The notes beneath the pieces were generated by a model. That model was not told the origin of the DNA. It made no database searches and saw only the letters and a list, made by a program, of their open reading frames with translations. Position numbers and translations under genes: made by a program. 21,414 nt of DNA, from assembly GCA_023409975.1 (NCBI GenBank), contig JAEYQO010000013.1, forward strand, positions 1-21,414, written 5' to 3'. Shown here piece after piece: positions 18,866-21,414 of this stretch. Position 1 is the first letter of the stretch; the number at the start of each line of letters is the position of its first letter. Origin of the DNA: Bacteroidota bacterium (GTDB taxonomy: Bacteria > Bacteroidota > Bacteroidia > Chitinophagales > Chitinophagaceae).

Positions 18866-20905
18866 ATGAATTTTAAATCTGTTTTGATTACAGCATCAGC
18901 GGCCTGTTTCCTGATAACAGGTGCTTATGCCGGTGGAAAAGAAAAGAAATCAGGGAAAAAACTGCTTGACCCGGCTAATATGGATACTTCCGTGAAGCCT
19001 GGCGACAATTTCTTCCTTTATGCCAATGGTGCCTGGCTAAAGAATAATCCGGTGCCGCCCACAGAAACCCGCTGGGGTAGTTTCAATGAGCTTCAGGAAA
19101 ACAATTTCAAAGCGCTTCACGCACTATTGACCGAAGCCGCCGCTAAGAAACATGCGGATACAAAGTCAGCCGAGTATAAGGTAGGTGCTTTCTACCGCAC
19201 AGGTATGGACACCGTTGCCATAGAGCAACTGGGCATGCAGCCTGTAAAACCATTACTATCCGAGATCGATAAGATATCCAACCCTGAAATACTGTTGAAT
19301 ACCATTGCGAAATTTCAGACGAAAGGCATGGGTGTCCTATTCGGCTTCTATGTTTTTCCGGATGATAAGAATGTAACCAAACAGGTACCGCAGTTCTACC
19401 AGGGTGGATTAGGTCTTCCCGATCGTGACTATTACTTTAATGAGGATGCCAGGTCCAAGGAACTTAGGAACGCCTACAGGAACTATCTGAGGCAGATGAT
19501 GGGACTGATCGGCGTCGAGAATCCTTCCAATGCTGCCGAGGCAGTGTATAAGCTGGAAACACAACTGGCGAGGGCCTCGATGACAAGGGTGGACATGCGT
19601 GACCCCTATAAACTGTATAATAAGTTTACAAAGCAGGAGCTCGCAAAGAATTTTGAGCTTTTCGACTGGACCAGCCTGACTGAGATCATGCGCATCGGTA
19701 GTGAAACCGAGTTTATCATCGGACAGCCGGAGTTTTTCAAAGAGGTTGGCAAGCAGATGAAAGAGGTTCCTGTTGAAACCTGGAAAAACTACCTCAAATT
19801 CCATGTGGTAAACGATATGGCTCCGTACCTCAGCTCCCGGTTTGCTGACGCCCGCTTTGCTTTTTACGGCACAGCAGTCAGGGGACAGCAGGAACAACAG
19901 CCCAGGTGGAAGAGGGTACTTCAGGTGGTCGATGGTTCTATCGGCGAACTTCTGGGACAGATGTATGTATCAAAGCATTTCAAACCGGAAGCCAAAGAAC
20001 GCATGCTCGCTCTTGTGAACAACCTGCAGGAGACTTACGCAGAGCGTATCAAGCGCCTCGACTGGATGAGCGAACCTACAAAGCAAAAGGCCCTGGCCAA
20101 ATTGAATACGTTCATGAAAAAGATTGGCTATCCTGATGAGTGGAAGGATTATAAACGCGTACTCATCTCTGATAAGAGTTATGTAGATAATGTACTGGCC
20201 GCCGCCGCTTTTGAATACGATTACAACATCAGCAAGCTTGGCCTTCCCGTCAATAGGGCTGAATGGCATATGACACCTCCCACGGTGAATGCCTACTATA
20301 ATCCTGCTTTCAATGAAATCGTATTCCCTGCCGGTATTCTTCAATATCCTTTCTTCGATTTCAGCGCAGACGATGCCGTCAACTACGGCGGTATCGGTGC
20401 CGTGATCGGTCACGAGATGACGCATGGTTTTGACGATCAGGGACGGCAGTATGATGCGGATGGCAACCTGAATGACTGGTGGACTCCCGAGGATGCTGAT
20501 CAATTCAACAGACGCGCGCAGGTGGTGGAACGCCAGTTCAATGACTATGCCGTACTCGACACAGTCAAAGTAAACGGTAAGCTTACACTGGGAGAAAACC
20601 TGGCTGATCTGGGTGGACTCTCAATCGCTCTGGAGGCATTCAAGAAAACGGAGCAGTATAAAAGCCGCAAGAAGATAGATGGCTTTTCACCGGAGCAGCG
20701 TTTCTTCCTCTCCTGGGCTCAGGTCTGGAGGGCCAATACCCGTCCGGAAGAACTGGCTTCCAGAATTGTTACAGATCCGCACTCTCCCAATGAGTGGAGA
20801 ACAAACGGACCGCTCAGTAATATGTCTGAGTTCTATGAGGCTTTCAATGTTCGTCCAGGCGACAAAATGTATCTGCCCGAGAACCAACGGGCGAATGTCT
20901 GGTAA
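18866..20905 (+). CDS. pepO: M13 family metallopeptidase (neprilysin/PepO-like)
   Basis: A 679-residue exported zinc endopeptidase. The signal peptide is residues 1-22 (ending GAYA). The M13 N-terminal domain follows (GDNFFLYANGAWLKNNP at about 47-63). The catalytic C-terminal domain has NAYYNPAFNEIVFPAGILQ from about 475, HEMTH at 516-520 with catalytic Glu517, and GENLADLGG from about 576 with the third zinc ligand Glu577. The C-terminal region WRTNGPLSNMSEFYEAF and a final aromatic residue (Trp) complete the family pattern. Length and all active-site residues are normal, so an active peptidase of short peptides in the periplasm is expected. Without the eukaryotic N-terminal anchor it should be soluble. 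It has its own candidate promoter and a strong terminator. Confidence 0.93.
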   Translation: MNFKSVLITASAACFLITGAYAGGKEKKSGKKLLDPANMDTSVKPGDNFFLYANGAWLKNNPVPPTETRWGSFNELQENNFKALHALLTEAAAKKHADTKSAEYKVGAFYRTGMDTVAIEQLGMQPVKPLLSEIDKISNPEILLNTIAKFQTKGMGVLFGFYVFPDDKNVTKQVPQFYQGGLGLPDRDYYFNEDARSKELRNAYRNYLRQMMGLIGVENPSNAAEAVYKLETQLARASMTRVDMRDPYKLYNKFTKQELAKNFELFDWTSLTEIMRIGSETEFIIGQPEFFKEVGKQMKEVPVETWKNYLKFHVVNDMAPYLSSRFADARFAFYGTAVRGQQEQQPRWKRVLQVVDGSIGELLGQMYVSKHFKPEAKERMLALVNNLQETYAERIKRLDWMSEPTKQKALAKLNTFMKKIGYPDEWKDYKRVLISDKSYVDNVLAAAAFEYDYNISKLGLPVNRAEWHMTPPTVNAYYNPAFNEIVFPAGILQYPFFDFSADDAVNYGGIGAVIGHEMTHGFDDQGRQYDADGNLNDWWTPEDADQFNRRAQVVERQFNDYAVLDTVKVNGKLTLGENLADLGGLSIALEAFKKTEQYKSRKKIDGFSPEQRFFLSWAQVWRANTRPEELASRIVTDPHSPNEWRTNGPLSNMSEFYEAFNVRPGDKMYLPENQRANVW

Positions 20906-20923
20906 GCCACCCGGGTGATTGAA

Positions 20924-20966
20924 AAAGGGCATCGGTGTTTAAACATCGATGCCCTTTACTTTTTCG
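20924..20966 (+). terminator. Intrinsic terminator of the M13 peptidase gene
   Basis: AAAGGGCATCGGTGTTT (20924-20940) and AAACATCGATGCCCTTT (20941-20957) are complementary over 17 positions apart from one wobble, followed by ACTTTTT. In practice the innermost bases form the loop. The hairpin starts 18 bases after the stop. Confidence 0.85.
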
Positions 20967-20987
20967 AGGTGTGTTCTAGGTGGGTTA

Positions 20988-21016
20988 AAAAGAAAAGCAC
21001 CGGTAGAAACCGGCGC
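20988..21016 (-). terminator. Probable terminator for the right-edge gene
   Basis: GCACCGGT (20997-21004) and ACCGGCGC (21009-21016) form a stem with one mismatch around a four-base loop, and on the minus strand it is followed by CTTTTCTTTTTAA. It would end minus-strand transcripts coming from the DUF5686-like gene, about 130 bases after that stop. Confidence 0.5.
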
Positions 21017-21145
21017 ACATCTAGAATTGATTACCCATTACTTCTTTTGTTGGTCAGCTAATGACCGTTTACAAACAATAAGACAATTAGAAACCGATAA
21101 TCGTTGGCCCTGATTGTGTCAGAGTTTTGTAATTCTCTGATTGTG

Positions 21146-21414
21146 TTACCATTCAGTTTCGCTACTTCCCACTCTCACCTGGATGGCACTCATGCTCAGC
21201 CCGAGACGAACGCCCACTGTTTGCGTGTCGAAGCTGTTCCAGGCATGGACCAGGTCGAGCCGGAACATCCTTAGTTTGCCGAATCCGAGATTATCCAGAC
21301 CGGCAAACGCTTCAAGATGGTAGAAATTTTCATCGACATAATAGAGATTACTACCCCCTACAAGATGCCAGCGCAATCTTCTGAAGAGGGGGATCTTGTT
21401 CGTCAGAAAGCCTT
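21146..21414 (-). CDS. Outer-membrane barrel protein (DUF5686-like), C-terminal part only
   Basis: The frame is open to the window edge, so the start is outside; about 88 C-terminal residues are visible. NKIPLFRRLRWHLVGGSNLY, then FAGLDNLGFGKLRMFRLDLV and VGVRLGLS are alternating beta strands of an outer-membrane barrel. The NKIPLxRxLxW...GxxNxxxxxRxD pattern resembles the end of DUF5686/carboxypeptidase-regulatory-like barrel proteins of Bacteroidota. A TTG at 21374-21376 could be mistaken for a start, but barrel strands continue upstream of it. It is convergent with the M13 peptidase gene. Confidence 0.7.
   Translation of the reverse strand, partial: GFLTNKIPLFRRLRWHLVGGSNLYYVDENFYHLEAFAGLDNLGFGKLRMFRLDLVHAWNSFDTQTVGVRLGLSMSAIQVRVGSSETEW

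Noticed and set aside
21110..21146. Direct repeat CTGATTGTGT (21110 and 21137) near the right-edge gene stop
   Set aside because: Only two 10-bp copies, with no mobile element between or around them; likely chance or a minor duplication.

Overview
The window looks like a chromosome segment of a Bacteroidota bacterium, most likely a Chitinophagaceae-type organism. The reasons are a type IX secretion (T9SS) sorting tail on a PKD-repeat protein, a TonB-receptor-like barrel with an N-terminal carboxypeptidase-regulatory domain, a DUF5686-type barrel at the right edge, several SGC/LGC-type lipoproteins, few Shine-Dalgarno sites, and repeated matches to the Bacteroidota -7 promoter element TAnnTTTG upstream of genes. 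No tRNA, rRNA, CRISPR array or intact insertion sequence was seen.

Layout. 1-1048: an unidentified reading frame at the left edge, then about 800 bp without a credible gene. That stretch holds two operator-like dyads about 41 bp apart and a long block of low-complexity word repeats. 1049-4450: a small lipoprotein divergent from a LuxE-like acyl-protein synthetase, a tandem pair of DUF922 putative metallopeptidases split by a second word-repeat block, and another small lipoprotein. 4527-7861: a 959-residue outer-membrane receptor with an RGG-rich insertion, followed closely by an SPW-repeat membrane protein. 7868-11267: an unknown protein, a secreted PKD/T9SS protein with a strong terminator, and a YafK-type L,D-transpeptidase. 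11267-11572: a 145-bp tandem repeat. 11676-13539: a minus-strand lemA-TPM-TPM operon. 13667-16448: an N-terminal remnant of a SulP anion transporter running into the 3' end of an apparently intact subclass B1 metallo-beta-lactamase, then a Spy-like periplasmic protein and a NamZ-type exo-N-acetylmuramidase. 16539-20905: a SlyD-like FKBP, a short membrane-anchored protein resembling the N-terminus of M23 peptidases, AtpZ- and AtpI-like proteins, a SprT-like protein and an M13 metallopeptidase. The right edge holds the C-terminus of a DUF5686-like barrel.

How the genes relate. Much of the window concerns the cell envelope: peptidoglycan (L,D-transpeptidase, NamZ, the M23-like anchor), folding and quality control (Spy-like, FKBP, LemA/TPM), outer membrane and secretion (receptor, T9SS cargo, DUF5686), periplasmic or secreted peptidases (M13, DUF922) and beta-lactam hydrolysis. 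I did not find one clearly new multi-gene system. The features most worth a second look are the orphan dyads near 354-412, the word-repeat arrays that start directly at stop codons with a shared polarity, the 145-bp tandem repeat, the sulP/B1-lactamase junction, and the atpZ-atpI pair and M23-type anchor found without their usual partners.
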